Shown here: piece by piece, positions 17,697 through 25,888 of the stretch
Position numbering within the stretch: the stretch's first letter is position 1
How the letters are laid out: each line of letters opens with the position of its first letter
Assembly (NCBI GenBank): GCA_964653555.1
Contig: CAZZFT010000006.1
Coordinates: 1-64,000, forward strand
Direction of reading: 5' to 3'
Length of the DNA stretch: 64,000 nucleotides
Source: JAHEJV01 sp964653555
GTDB taxonomy: Bacteria; Myxococcota_A; UBA9160; SMWR01
Program-made: the position numbers and the translations under genes
Notes under the pieces: generated by a model
The model's database searches: none
What the model was told of the DNA's origin: nothing
Seen by the model: the letters and a program-made list of their open reading frames with translations, nothing else

Positions 17697-17894
17697 ATGG
17701 CCAAGGCCTTCGGGCTGCTGCTCGTCGTGGCCGCCGTCTGGTTCCTGGTGGATTCCTACGTGACCGGGAAGGGTCCCGTCGAGCCCACGGACGACGCACC
17801 GCGCTCGACCCCGGCCCAGCGGGCGCGCGCTTCGGTGGAGCGCTCGATGGAGGTGGACGCGCACCGCTACGACTCGCAGCTGGGCGGCGACTGA
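17697..17894 (+). CDS. Small single-pass membrane protein (65 aa)
   Basis: ATG at 17697 has AAGGAG seven bases upstream. The product is MAKAFGLLLVVAAVWFLVDS, then a charged, soluble tail with several Arg, Glu and Asp. One N-terminal membrane helix and a periplasmic or cytoplasmic tail are predicted. It sits about 70 bases after the RND pump remnant and may have belonged to the same metal-efflux operon; this is inference. Confidence 0.6.
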   Translation: MAKAFGLLLVVAAVWFLVDSYVTGKGPVEPTDDAPRSTPAQRARASVERSMEVDAHRYDSQLGGD

Positions 17895-17939
17895 GCCCGA
17901 GCCGGCGGGCGACGAGCGCGTCGCCGCCCGCTCGCCGTC

Positions 17940-19217
17940 CTACGGAGTGACCCGCACGGAGCCAGCCCAGCTCTCGAGCAGCAGCGGCACCGTCATCGGC
18001 AGCGCGCTCGGATAGCTGCGTCCGCCGCGCAGCCGGATGCCGGAGCCGGGCCAGGCATGTCGAAGCGCGTCGTCGAGGCTGCGGTACGGCGCTGCGATCG
18101 TGCCGCTTCCGGTCGTCGTCGCCGCACTGTCGACCCACTGGCTGGCCGTGTAGTGCTTGATCCAGAGATCGTCCTGATCCACCTCGACGTCGATCATGGT
18201 GACGTGCAGCTCGCCGCGGACGCCGGGTGCCCGCCCGTCATTGAGGTCCCAGAAGTCGATGCCCTCGGGCTCATGAGCGAGGGAGTCGAAGTTCCAGGAC
18301 GTGTTGTCGAACTTGAAGCTGAAGCGGCAGCTGGAGGACGGCGCAGCGTTGCAGGACTGCTCGAGCAGCTCGAGCCGATCCTCGTGGATGCGGAACACGA
18401 AGATCCCGTCCTCGTCGCTCACGAGGAAGAGGGTCTGGCCCGAGGGAGACAGCACCCCGCCCTGCACGTCGCGCAGCTCCATGGGATTCCCGGCGACGTC
18501 GTAGGGCTTGAGGGGCGGAAGCGGCTCCAGCACGAGGTGGGGCACGGGATCCGCGAGCGTCTCCCAGTTGACGTGGTAGCGGTGGATCCCAGTCGACTGG
18601 CCTGGAGCCTCGTCGCCGCTGCGCAGCACGACGAAGCGGGAGGTGTGGAGGATTCCGTCGGGCCCGACGGCGAGCCACGGCGCCTGGTTCCGCTGGCCCG
18701 GCAGGCATTCGCGGGTGACGAAAGGCAGGTCCGAAGGATCGTCGCGGTACACGGCCAGCATTCCGCACCACGAGTCGAGCTCGCTCGGCTCGAGCTTCAT
18801 CTTCTCGAGGGGCACGACGAGGTAGCCCTGGCCTGCGACGCGCAGGTAGTCCGGATCGCCGAAGTGGTTCCAGCCGGCGATGTCCCGAGCGAGGTCGCGC
18901 GAGAGCACGCCCGCCGGAAGGAAGATCCCCGCGTAGCCGAGGTCGACGCCGACCGGGATTCTCCAGATGCGATCGCGCTGGGTGACGAACCAGTTCGAGA
19001 CCCCGTCGTTGGCGAGCCCATCGAGGTTCTCGGACCACGCCTGCTCCGCGCCCCTCGGTGAGTCGCCGAGGAAGCGCGTGTGGGCCTCTCCGGCCGGGTA
19101 GTCCTGGGCGAAGCCGGCGCAAGCCAGTGCCACACTCCCCAGGACTCCGGCGACGAGAGCCAGGCAGGCGATCGCAGTGGTCGGACGCTGCCGGCGGACC
19201 GAGAGATCGGAAGTCAT
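17940..19217 (-). CDS. Secreted hypothetical protein with a beta-helix-like C-terminus
   Basis: A 425-residue protein. The ATG at 19217 follows AGGAG by seven bases. A signal peptide ends near CAGFAQDYP. The body has repeated WLAVGPDGILHTSRF/VLSPSGQTLFLVSDEDG-type strands suggesting a beta-propeller or repeated beta structure. The C-terminus GTIAAPYRSLDDALRHA, then SGIRLRGGRSYPS, resembles the start of a right-handed beta-helix (DUF1565/pectate-lyase-like), ending without a CTERM tail. The adjacent Vps62-type protein ends in a similar way, so the two are probably functionally linked secreted partners. Confidence 0.65.
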   Translation of the reverse strand: MTSDLSVRRQRPTTAIACLALVAGVLGSVALACAGFAQDYPAGEAHTRFLGDSPRGAEQAWSENLDGLANDGVSNWFVTQRDRIWRIPVGVDLGYAGIFLPAGVLSRDLARDIAGWNHFGDPDYLRVAGQGYLVVPLEKMKLEPSELDSWCGMLAVYRDDPSDLPFVTRECLPGQRNQAPWLAVGPDGILHTSRFVVLRSGDEAPGQSTGIHRYHVNWETLADPVPHLVLEPLPPLKPYDVAGNPMELRDVQGGVLSPSGQTLFLVSDEDGIFVFRIHEDRLELLEQSCNAAPSSSCRFSFKFDNTSWNFDSLAHEPEGIDFWDLNDGRAPGVRGELHVTMIDVEVDQDDLWIKHYTASQWVDSAATTTGSGTIAAPYRSLDDALRHAWPGSGIRLRGGRSYPSALPMTVPLLLESWAGSVRVTP

Positions 19218-19336
19218 CGAGTGCTCCTGTCGGGGTCGCCGCTCGGATTCGTGCCGGCTCCACCTGGAGAGTCGCGGGAGGGCCGCCGATCGGATCACGG
19301 ATGGGCACGGAAGGGCCGACCCCCTCGCTCGCGCGG

Positions 19337-20707
19337 CTAGCGGCCGATCGTCACGCCGCCGCGCGGGGCGATCAGGCGCATCGGCTTCTCGTAGATTCCC
19401 GGGCCGTTGTCGGCGGCGTTTCGGCCGCGGTAGTCCCCGGGCGCGACGAATACCTCGATGCCGCAGAGGCTGACGCCCCCGAAGTCGAGGGGCGCGCAGC
19501 GCAGCGCGTGGTAGGCGCGCAGGTGGTCGGCCGAGAAGTACGCGAGAGGGGTTGCCCAGCGTCCGTCTCCCTGCACGCCCGCAGCCGCGTCGACGAAGAG
19601 CCAGGGATGACTGTCCGGATGATCCGCCGAGCTGGGAGTGGGGTCGTCCCAGGGCCAGACCAGCTTGTAGCTCGGCGTGTCGGGGCTGTGGATCTCGCCC
19701 AGGTCCGTCAGGTCCTCCAGGACCCCGTAGTTCGGGAAGTTGGATCCCCAGAATCCCGAGTAGCCGAGGAAGTCGAGCGCACCGGCCTGCCACTCGCCCG
19801 TGCGCAGCACGCGATCCCTCGTGTCGAGCACGCGGCTCTCGCCGGGCTCGAGCACGCCGTCGCCGTCGTCCCTCGCCCAGGCGGTGCGGTCGTCGCAGAC
19901 CCAGTCGCGTGACTGCTTGCCCGCGCTCGCATAGCTGGCGTGGGAGCCCTTCGCGACGTAGACGACGGGGCGCCCGTCCGACGTGGTCTCGAGATCCCCG
20001 GGGCGGCGCCATTCCGGCTCGCCGTGGGCGGCGAACGCCATCGCGTGCAGTCGCGGCGAGCCGCTGCCGGCGCCCTCCACACGCACCGTCACGTGCTCCC
20101 AGTCGCCCTCGTGGCTTCCGCTGCTCAGGCAGACGTCTGGGTTGTAGGGGTAGAAGAACCAGTACGTGACGTCGACGACGTCCGGGTGATGGGCCGGCCC
20201 GCGCCGGACGTGGGCGTAGATCCGCGAGCCGTCCGGATCTCCGCGTCGGATGTTCTCGCCGCCGGTGGGGATCCTGAGGTAGAAGCGCGAGTGGCGCGGC
20301 TGCTGGGTGGCCGGGTCCACGCTGTAGCCCGACGAGAAGCTGCGTCCGCCGTAGCGGTCGGAGAGGCAGTGGGTGAGGCCGGTGTCCTCGTCGTAGAAGA
20401 TCACTCCTTCCTCTTCCTGTTGGCCGGTGAGCAGCGGTCCCCAAGGCTGGGTGAGCACGAGGCGAGGCCCGCACAGCCCTCCGAACCAGAGCTCGACCCG
20501 ATCGAGATACCACGGCACGCTCGACGGGAAGTACTGCTCGTCGGGGTGGAAGACGAGGAGCGGGGCGAACCGCTCCGCGAGCTCCTGCTCCAGCTCGTCG
20601 GACAGCCCGTCCCCGTCGAGGTCGAGCGCCCGGCTCGCGGTCGCCCCGAGCAGCAGCGCGGCAAGCACGACCAGCAGCCGGGTCTCTCGCCGCCTCCGAT
20701 GGCTCAC
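19337..20707 (-). CDS. Secreted Vps62-related (DUF946-like) protein
   Basis: A 456-residue protein. GTG at 20707 is preceded by AAGGAGG. A signal peptide (VVLAALLLGATASRA) is followed by an acidic LDGDGLSDELEQELAE stretch and then the Vps62 pattern: FAPLLVFHPDEQYFPSSVPW, SSGSHEGDWEHVTV and VVYVAKGSHASY. The domain occurs in eukaryotic Vps62 and many bacterial secreted proteins; its biochemical role is unknown. The C-terminus (NGPGIYEKPMRLIAPRGGVT) looks like a beta-helix rung. 119 bases separate it from the secreted hypothetical gene downstream, likely one transcript. Confidence 0.75.
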   Translation of the reverse strand: MSHRRRRETRLLVVLAALLLGATASRALDLDGDGLSDELEQELAERFAPLLVFHPDEQYFPSSVPWYLDRVELWFGGLCGPRLVLTQPWGPLLTGQQEEEGVIFYDEDTGLTHCLSDRYGGRSFSSGYSVDPATQQPRHSRFYLRIPTGGENIRRGDPDGSRIYAHVRRGPAHHPDVVDVTYWFFYPYNPDVCLSSGSHEGDWEHVTVRVEGAGSGSPRLHAMAFAAHGEPEWRRPGDLETTSDGRPVVYVAKGSHASYASAGKQSRDWVCDDRTAWARDDGDGVLEPGESRVLDTRDRVLRTGEWQAGALDFLGYSGFWGSNFPNYGVLEDLTDLGEIHSPDTPSYKLVWPWDDPTPSSADHPDSHPWLFVDAAAGVQGDGRWATPLAYFSADHLRAYHALRCAPLDFGGVSLCGIEVFVAPGDYRGRNAADNGPGIYEKPMRLIAPRGGVTIGR

Positions 20708-21215
20708 GGGGCGCCTCCTTCGCTCCGGCGCGGCTGCTGCAGGCTCGCGAGCACGAGGTGCGAGCAGCGGATGGCGCGAGCGCTGCGGGCCATGGAAGGC
20801 CTCCTCCTCGGGCGGTCGTACAACCCACCAGTCGCAGTCCGGAGCCGGATCGGATCACGCGGTCCGCGCCGGGCGGCGGCGGACGCATCGCGCCCGGCTC
20901 GCGATCCGATCCGGGCGGCCCGAGCGACTCTCGCCTGCGAGGCTATCCTCGACCTGCTGACGGGCTCCGTGAACCTGCTCCTGTGGTTCAGCTACCTCGT
21001 CACCATCGCGCTCTACGCGAACGCGTTCGGGTCCTGCGGGTTCCGGCTCGCGAGCGAGCACCCCTCGCCCGTGCTCCACCACGCGCTCGTGAGCGCGGCT
21101 ATACTGCCTCGCCAAGTCTCCCGTGACGCCAAACACCACCAGCGCATCCTACGGCGCCGGACCGTCGTTCACTTTGGTCATGTCGAGCTCCGGGCCTGAA
21201 TTGAGAATGGAGTCG
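20708..21215. other. Stretch without a supported gene
   Basis: A short plus-strand frame near 20940-21120 encodes a hydrophobic piece (LTGSVNLLLWFSYLVTIALY) but has no start or ribosome binding site and no recognised family. GGCTATACTGCCT at 21096 recalls the end of the dispersed repeat but only over a dozen bases. Confidence 0.3.
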
Positions 21216-21843
21216 TCATGGCTGCGCTCCCGACGCGAGAGCTGCGTCGACGATCGTTTGCGCCTGCTCGACGATGTGGTCGAGAGCATCCTTTCCGCGA
21301 AAGCTCTCGGCGTAAATCCTGTAAATGTCCTCGGTCCCCGACGGGCGCGCCGCGAACCAGCCTGATGCCGCGGTGACCTTCACGCCGCCAATGGGCGCGT
21401 GATTTCCCGGGGCCTCGTTGATGATGCTCGTGACCTTCTCTCCGGCGAGATCCGTGCAATGCACGTCCTTCGGCGACAGTGCCGCGAGTCGCCGTTTTTG
21501 CTCAGGCGTCGCGGGTGCGCCGACTCGATCGTATGCCATCTCTCCGAACTCGCGCGCCAACTCGACGTACATCTCTCCCGGATCCCGGCCGGCCACCACC
21601 GTAATCTCCGCGGCAAGCAGCGCGGGAACGATTCCATCCTTGTCCGTCGTCCACACGGTTCCGTCGCGACGCAGGAACGACGCACCGGCGCTTTCTTCGC
21701 CGCAGAATCCGAGCGTGCCGTCGCCGAGGCCATCGACGAACCACTTGAATCCCACCGCCACTTCGTAGAGCGAACGGCCGAGCTTCGCGGTGACGCGATC
21801 GATCATGCTGCTCCTCACCACCGTCTTTCCAACCCCCGCACCA
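21216..21843 (-). pseudogene. pgm: Phosphoglucomutase, C-terminal third only
   Basis: The minus strand reads GVGKTVVRSSMIDRVTAKLG, EVAVGFKWFVDGLGDGTLGF, CGEESAGASFLRRDG (metal/substrate loop) and ends with the phosphate-binding ARPSGTEDIYRIYAESF. This is the C-terminal part of alpha-D-glucose phosphate-specific phosphoglucomutase, which interconverts glucose 1- and 6-phosphate. The active-site Ser domain and domain 2 are missing; the homology ends at about 21843, where sequence becomes unrelated. Confidence 0.8.
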
Positions 21844-21907
21844 CGAGGTCTTCGGCATGAGGGCGCACCGCTGGATCGAGCGGGAGCCGGGGGCGTGGTG
21901 AGGGCGA

Positions 21908-22165
21908 TCAGTGCCTGGAAACTTCCCCCACGTCCTGCTGCGCCACGGTGTCGCCCGACTCGGCGATGAAGGCCGTGGGCTCGACGTACAAGCTGTTCCA
22001 CTCGTCGGAGGCGCCCGCCACCGGCGCGATGTCCACGGCCTTGACCAGCCACACGCCGGCGCGGGCCGATACGTCAGCGGCTCGATCCAGAAGTCGTGCG
22101 CGCGTACGGGCTGCGCGACGCCCGCGAGCCCGAGCACCAGGCTGGCGCGCGCGGACGCGAGGTCG
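21908..22165 (-). pseudogene. DUF4198-like (HDFWIEP) periplasmic protein, internally deleted
   Basis: One frame gives a signal peptide and mature start LVLGLAGVAQPVRAHDFWIE; a second, starting where the first loses sense near 22065, gives AGVWLVKAVDIAPVAGASDE, then WNSLYVEPTAFIAESGDTV to a stop at 21908. These are the two ends of a DUF4198-type protein (often with metal or cobalt transport genes), with the middle of about 170 residues deleted and the frame shifted. Confidence 0.55.
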
Positions 22166-22169
22166 ACCT

Positions 22170-22598
22170 CTACTCTACCGCGTAGCTCTCGCCGACCTCG
22201 CGGAGGAGCACGTCGATGCGGGCGAGGACGGCGGACATGCCGGACCCGGGAGAGGCGTCGCGCGCGGTGACACGCGCCTGGTTGACGATTCCGCGCAGCT
22301 GGTTGAAGAAGGGCTCGGACGAGTCGCGGGTCGCGCCCTGCTGAAGCCTCTTCACGTATTCCCCGGCGACGCGATGGGCCTTCTCCATCTCGCGGACCGC
22401 GGCGTCGCGGGTGCGCTGCTGGAGAACCGTCTCCTGGAGCGCGGCCTTCGAGGCGAACTCAAGGCCCTCGCCCAGGCTCGCTTCCAGCTGCACGGCCAGG
22501 GGCGTCACCCGCTCGCTCCAGGGGTCGGCGTGCCCCGGGAGTGCGATTGCGAGTAGCAGTACAAGGACGACAGCGCGGACGCCACTAGTAGACGACAT
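22170..22598 (-). CDS. Periplasmic hypothetical protein, helical
   Basis: A 142-residue protein. Signal peptide SGVRAVVLVLLLAIALPGHA, then an almost entirely helical, charged body (VREMEKAHRVAGEYVKRLQQ, NQLRGIVNQARVTA), suggestive of a small helical bundle. There is no CxxCH despite the cytochrome gene upstream. It lies 86 bases downstream of the tetrahaem cytochrome and may be co-transcribed with it. Family not recognised. Confidence 0.6.
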   Translation of the reverse strand: MSSTSGVRAVVLVLLLAIALPGHADPWSERVTPLAVQLEASLGEGLEFASKAALQETVLQQRTRDAAVREMEKAHRVAGEYVKRLQQGATRDSSEPFFNQLRGIVNQARVTARDASPGSGMSAVLARIDVLLREVGESYAVE

Positions 22599-22684
22599 AC
22601 GCCCAGACGCTACCGCAGGCTCCCCTTCCGCGGCGGCGGCTGTCCGCCGCCCCCCGGAGCTCATTGCTCGCTCTCTCAGTCTTC

Positions 22685-23299
22685 TTACTTCTCGCCGGCG
22701 TTCCTCCGCTGCTTAGCGATCTCGAGGTAGTGGCCCTTCACGTCCTTGGGAATCGGATGTGCGATCTCCTTCTTCGCGGCAGCGAAGTCGAAGCCCTTGG
22801 CGGCGTCCCAGGTGGGGCTGTCGGCGTTGTGACAGCCGGTGCAGAGCTTCTCGTCCTTGCCGGGAAGCATCAGACCCGCAGCTTCGGCCTTGGCCTGGTC
22901 CGACATGATCGAGTTCTTGCGGTAGTCGCTGCCGGGGCCGTGACAGGATTCGCACTGAACGCCATCCGAGGCCAGCAGCGGCTTCTTGTAGAAGGCGGAC
23001 GCAGGCTTGCCGTAGGCGGTGACGTGACAGCGCAGGCACTCCTTCGACTCCGAGGGCGGCCCTTGGATCCCCTTCTCCTTGGCGATCTGGATGGCCTTGT
23101 CGCTCTTCAACGCCTCGAAGGCCTTCGAGTGCTTGGACTTCTTCCACACGCCGTACTGATCGCCGATCAGCTCCTTCTTGTGGCAGAGGGCGCAGTCCTT
23201 GACGCCGACGTACCGGTGCTCTTGCGCCTGCGCGCCCGTCACGAACGCCAGCGATGCTACGGCCACGACGATCCCGATTGCGGTCGACCTGCCAGCCAT
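22685..23299 (-). CDS. Tetrahaem c-type cytochrome
   Basis: A 204-residue exported protein. The ATG at 23299 has GGAGG five bases upstream and a signal peptide ending QAQEHRY. Four CxxCH haem sites are present: CALCH, CLRCH, CESCH and CTGCH. Spacing and the KKSKHSKAFEAL segment recall the cytochrome c554/NapC-like multihaem family of periplasmic electron carriers. No membrane anchor. It is encoded divergently from the Rieske/cytochrome b/11-haem operon about 1 kb away and is a natural electron acceptor candidate for it (inference). Confidence 0.85.
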   Translation of the reverse strand: MAGRSTAIGIVVAVASLAFVTGAQAQEHRYVGVKDCALCHKKELIGDQYGVWKKSKHSKAFEALKSDKAIQIAKEKGIQGPPSESKECLRCHVTAYGKPASAFYKKPLLASDGVQCESCHGPGSDYRKNSIMSDQAKAEAAGLMLPGKDEKLCTGCHNADSPTWDAAKGFDFAAAKKEIAHPIPKDVKGHYLEIAKQRRNAGEK

Positions 23300-23592
23300 C
23301 TCGCCTCCCCTCTCTTTTCTCACGTTCTCTCTCGCCGCTCTCCGCTCGCTCTGGCGGCCTTGCGCTTTCCCCTCTCCACCCCTCTCTCCGGTCTCTCCGC
23401 ACCCCTCTCCACGCGCTTCTCCGCACCGCGCCGCACGTTCGCTCGCGCGGTTCTGCGATCGACTCGGCACATCTTACGAGCGCGGTGCCGAGTCACGCAA
23501 GCGGCAGCCGAGAGAGAAGTCCCATCCGGTCCGGCGCTGGCCTTCGTGCGCCCGAAGAAAGGGTGAGATCGCCCGCATGCCGGCGCCGGCCG
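23300..23592. other. Leader of the tetrahaem gene with a long pyrimidine-rich tract
   Basis: From about 23305 to 23430 the plus strand is made mostly of C and T (CCTCTC, CTTTCC and similar runs), so the transcript leader of the minus-strand cytochrome gene would be purine-rich. No gene seen. Confidence 0.4.
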
Positions 23593-24242
23593 CTACCCGC
23601 TGCCGGCCGGCCTGGCCAGGAGACGGCGGTGGCGCAGCTGCTCCTCGCGCTCTTCGAGGGTGGCCTCGATGCGGGGGGATCTCGGACGCGGGGGGCGGAC
23701 CACGCTGCGCTCCAGCAGGTGGACCCGGCGCGAGGTCTCGGCCAGCGCGACGCGAGGCGGCCGATCGGCAGCTCGCGCGAGGCGGCGGCGGGGCGCCTCT
23801 CGGTGAGCACCTAGAACTCGCCGCTGGCGGCTGCCGCGGCGGGTTCCGCTGAGCCGACGGCCATGCGGGCTGTCGGCGGCAGCCAGGCGCACGGGACCGT
23901 GGGCGACGATCTCCGCGCTGTCCAGACCCCAGGCCTCGCGGGGTCGCAGCTCGAGCTGCAGCTCGCGGATCGGCTGGGCGAGGGGGTCGAGCAACGGGTG
24001 GCTGTTCGCCGACCTCGGCCTGCAGGAGCGCGGCGAAGGCCGCATCGGCCTGGGCCGCGACGGCCTCCCAGTCTGCGAGCGCGGGACGTGCCGTGCGGAA
24101 GAGCTCGGCCACCAGCGCGCGTCGCTTGCGCGGGTGGCTCGGCGGCCGTCCGCACCGTTGAGAGCCGACGTCCCACGCGCGCCATGGCCGTGGCGTCGCC
24201 GGGCACTCGCGGCGGCACAAGAGGGGTAGAATGCGAATGCAC
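23593..24242 (-). pseudogene. Possible degenerate gene, helical charged product
   Basis: Pieces in different minus frames look coded: RALVAELFRTARPALADWEA, VAAQADAAFAALLQAEVGEQ, then LDPLAQPIRELQLELRPREA, and a last helical part IEATLEEREEQLRHRRLLAR ending at the stop at 23593. They would need at least two frameshifts to join. High GC gives long false frames here, so this is tentative. Confidence 0.25.
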
Positions 24243-24277
24243 CGGGCGCGAGAGGCCCCTGGGTTCGGGAGTGCGGC

Positions 24278-24727
24278 ATGCGGTTCGATCGAAGGCGGTT
24301 CATCAACTGGTTCCTGGGAACGTCCGTGGGCGCGCTGTTCGCGTCGGTGGCCTATCCACTGGCGCGCTTCGTCAGCCCGCCCGACGTGCCGGAATCGACC
24401 ACCAACCGCGTCGATGCGGGACCGATCAGCGATCCGGATCTCCTGGAGAAGGGCTTCAAGATCCTCCGCTTCGGCAACGAGCCCGTCATCCTGATCAAGG
24501 CGGGCGAGGGCGACTACCGCGCGTTCTCTGCCACCTGTACCCACCTCCAGTGCATCGTGGAATTCCGCAAGCCGCTGCACGTCATCTGGTGCAACTGCCA
24601 CAACGGCGAGTACGACCTGAACGGGCGCAACATCGCAGGCCCCCCGCCGCGTCCCCTGACGCCGTTCGCGGTGCACGTCGTCGAGCGCGCGGGGCAGCCG
24701 GCCAACCTGATCGTCGAGAGAGCCTGA
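24278..24727 (+). CDS. Rieske iron-sulfur protein of a bc-type complex
   Basis: A 149-residue protein. An N-terminal membrane anchor with a twin-Arg-like DRRRFINWFLG start leads to a short linker and a compact Rieske domain. The [2Fe-2S] ligands are in SATCTHLQC (Cys, His) and WCNCHNGEYD (Cys, His), each box with the extra Cys that forms the stabilising disulfide. It passes electrons from quinol oxidation to a cytochrome. First gene of a three-gene operon, three bases before cytochrome b. TAGAATG at 24227 is a likely -10 box. Confidence 0.92.
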   Translation: MRFDRRRFINWFLGTSVGALFASVAYPLARFVSPPDVPESTTNRVDAGPISDPDLLEKGFKILRFGNEPVILIKAGEGDYRAFSATCTHLQCIVEFRKPLHVIWCNCHNGEYDLNGRNIAGPPPRPLTPFAVHVVERAGQPANLIVERA

Positions 24728-24730
24728 GCC

Positions 24731-25888
24731 GTGGAGCGGCTGCGACGACGCACCCGTGACTGGCTCTGGGATCGGCTTCCGCTGGGTCCGGTGGTGAACT
24801 CGCTCGCGCACAAGACCGTGCCCGTCCACCGCTACTCGGTCTTCTACTACATGGGCGGAATGACGCTCTTCTTCTTCATGATCCAGGTCGCGACGGGCAT
24901 CCTGCTGATGCTCTACTACCGCCCCTCCGCGGACCAGGCCTTCGAGTCGGTGGAGTTCATCATGACCACCGTGCCCTTCGGGTGGCTGATCCGCTCGCTG
25001 CACTCGTGGTCCGCCAACCTGATGGTGTTCTTCGCCGTGCTGCACCTGGGCTCCGTCTTCTTCCTGAAGGCCTACCGCGCGCCGCGCGAGCTCACCTGGG
25101 TGAGCGGCACGCTGATCCTGTTCCTGATCCTCGCCTTCGGATTCTCCGGATACCTGCTGCCCTGGAACCAGCTCGCGTTCTTCGCCACCAAGGTCGGGAC
25201 CGATATCGCCGGCGTGGTGCCCGTAATCGGCGAGTGGCTGCTGCGCTTCCTGCGCGGCGGAGAGCACGTAACGGGCGGCACCCTGTCGCGCTTCTACGGC
25301 TGGCACGTGGCCATCCTGCCCGCACTCGCCACCGGGCTGATCGCCCTCCACCTGCTGCTGGTCCAGAGCCTCGGCATGAGCGTTCCCCCGTCGGCGGAGG
25401 AGGAGGCGAAGCGCCGCACCCCGATGAAGTTCTTCCCGCACTTCTTCATGCGGGACCTGTTCGGCTGGATCCTCGCCCTGGGCGTGCTGGCGACGCTCTC
25501 GGCGCTCTTCCCGTGGGAGCTGGGCGAAAAGGCGGACCCCTTCGCGCCGGCCTACGAGAACATCCGGCCGGAGTGGTACTTCATGTTCCTGTTCCAGACG
25601 CTGAAGCTCGTTCCCGGCGGTCAGATCCTCGGCCTGGAGTACGAGGCGATCCCGATCCTGCTCTCCGGCGTGGCGGCTCTGTTCGTCGTGCTCGTCCCGT
25701 TCATCGACGCGGGTCGGCCGGCGCGCGGCCGCTGGCTCACCGTCCTCGGGGTGATTACCGCGGGCTACGCGGTGGGCATGACCGCGTGGGGCTACCGCTC
25801 CCTGACCCCGGTCTACGTGGTGCTGGCCAGCGTGCTTCTGCTCGCGGTGCTGGGATGGGTGACCCGCCAGCCGGGAAGGAAGCGATGA
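24731..25888 (+). CDS. Cytochrome b (single-chain, b and subunit IV parts fused)
   Basis: A 385-residue integral membrane protein with both halves of cytochrome b in one chain. Haem ligands are in helices LHSWSANLMVFFAVLH and GWHVAILPALATGLIALH. The Qo-site PEWY motif is present in NIRPEWYFMFLFQTLKL. Eight or so membrane helices are expected, and LPWNQLAFFATKVGTDI is the conserved loop before the third pair. The gene begins three bases after the Rieske stop and its own stop overlaps the next start (ATGA). With its neighbours it forms a quinol oxidising core. Confidence 0.93.
   Translation: MERLRRRTRDWLWDRLPLGPVVNSLAHKTVPVHRYSVFYYMGGMTLFFFMIQVATGILLMLYYRPSADQAFESVEFIMTTVPFGWLIRSLHSWSANLMVFFAVLHLGSVFFLKAYRAPRELTWVSGTLILFLILAFGFSGYLLPWNQLAFFATKVGTDIAGVVPVIGEWLLRFLRGGEHVTGGTLSRFYGWHVAILPALATGLIALHLLLVQSLGMSVPPSAEEEAKRRTPMKFFPHFFMRDLFGWILALGVLATLSALFPWELGEKADPFAPAYENIRPEWYFMFLFQTLKLVPGGQILGLEYEAIPILLSGVAALFVVLVPFIDAGRPARGRWLTVLGVITAGYAVGMTAWGYRSLTPVYVVLASVLLLAVLGWVTRQPGRKR

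Noticed and set aside
17940..20888. One 980-residue minus-strand protein
   Set aside because: The middle and first parts are Arg/Pro-rich nonsense; two separate genes with signal peptides and ribosome binding sites explain the region.
21090..21112. Sixth copy of the dispersed repeat (GGCTATACTGCCT)
   Set aside because: Only about a dozen bases match the right end; the remaining 60-70 bases are unrelated.
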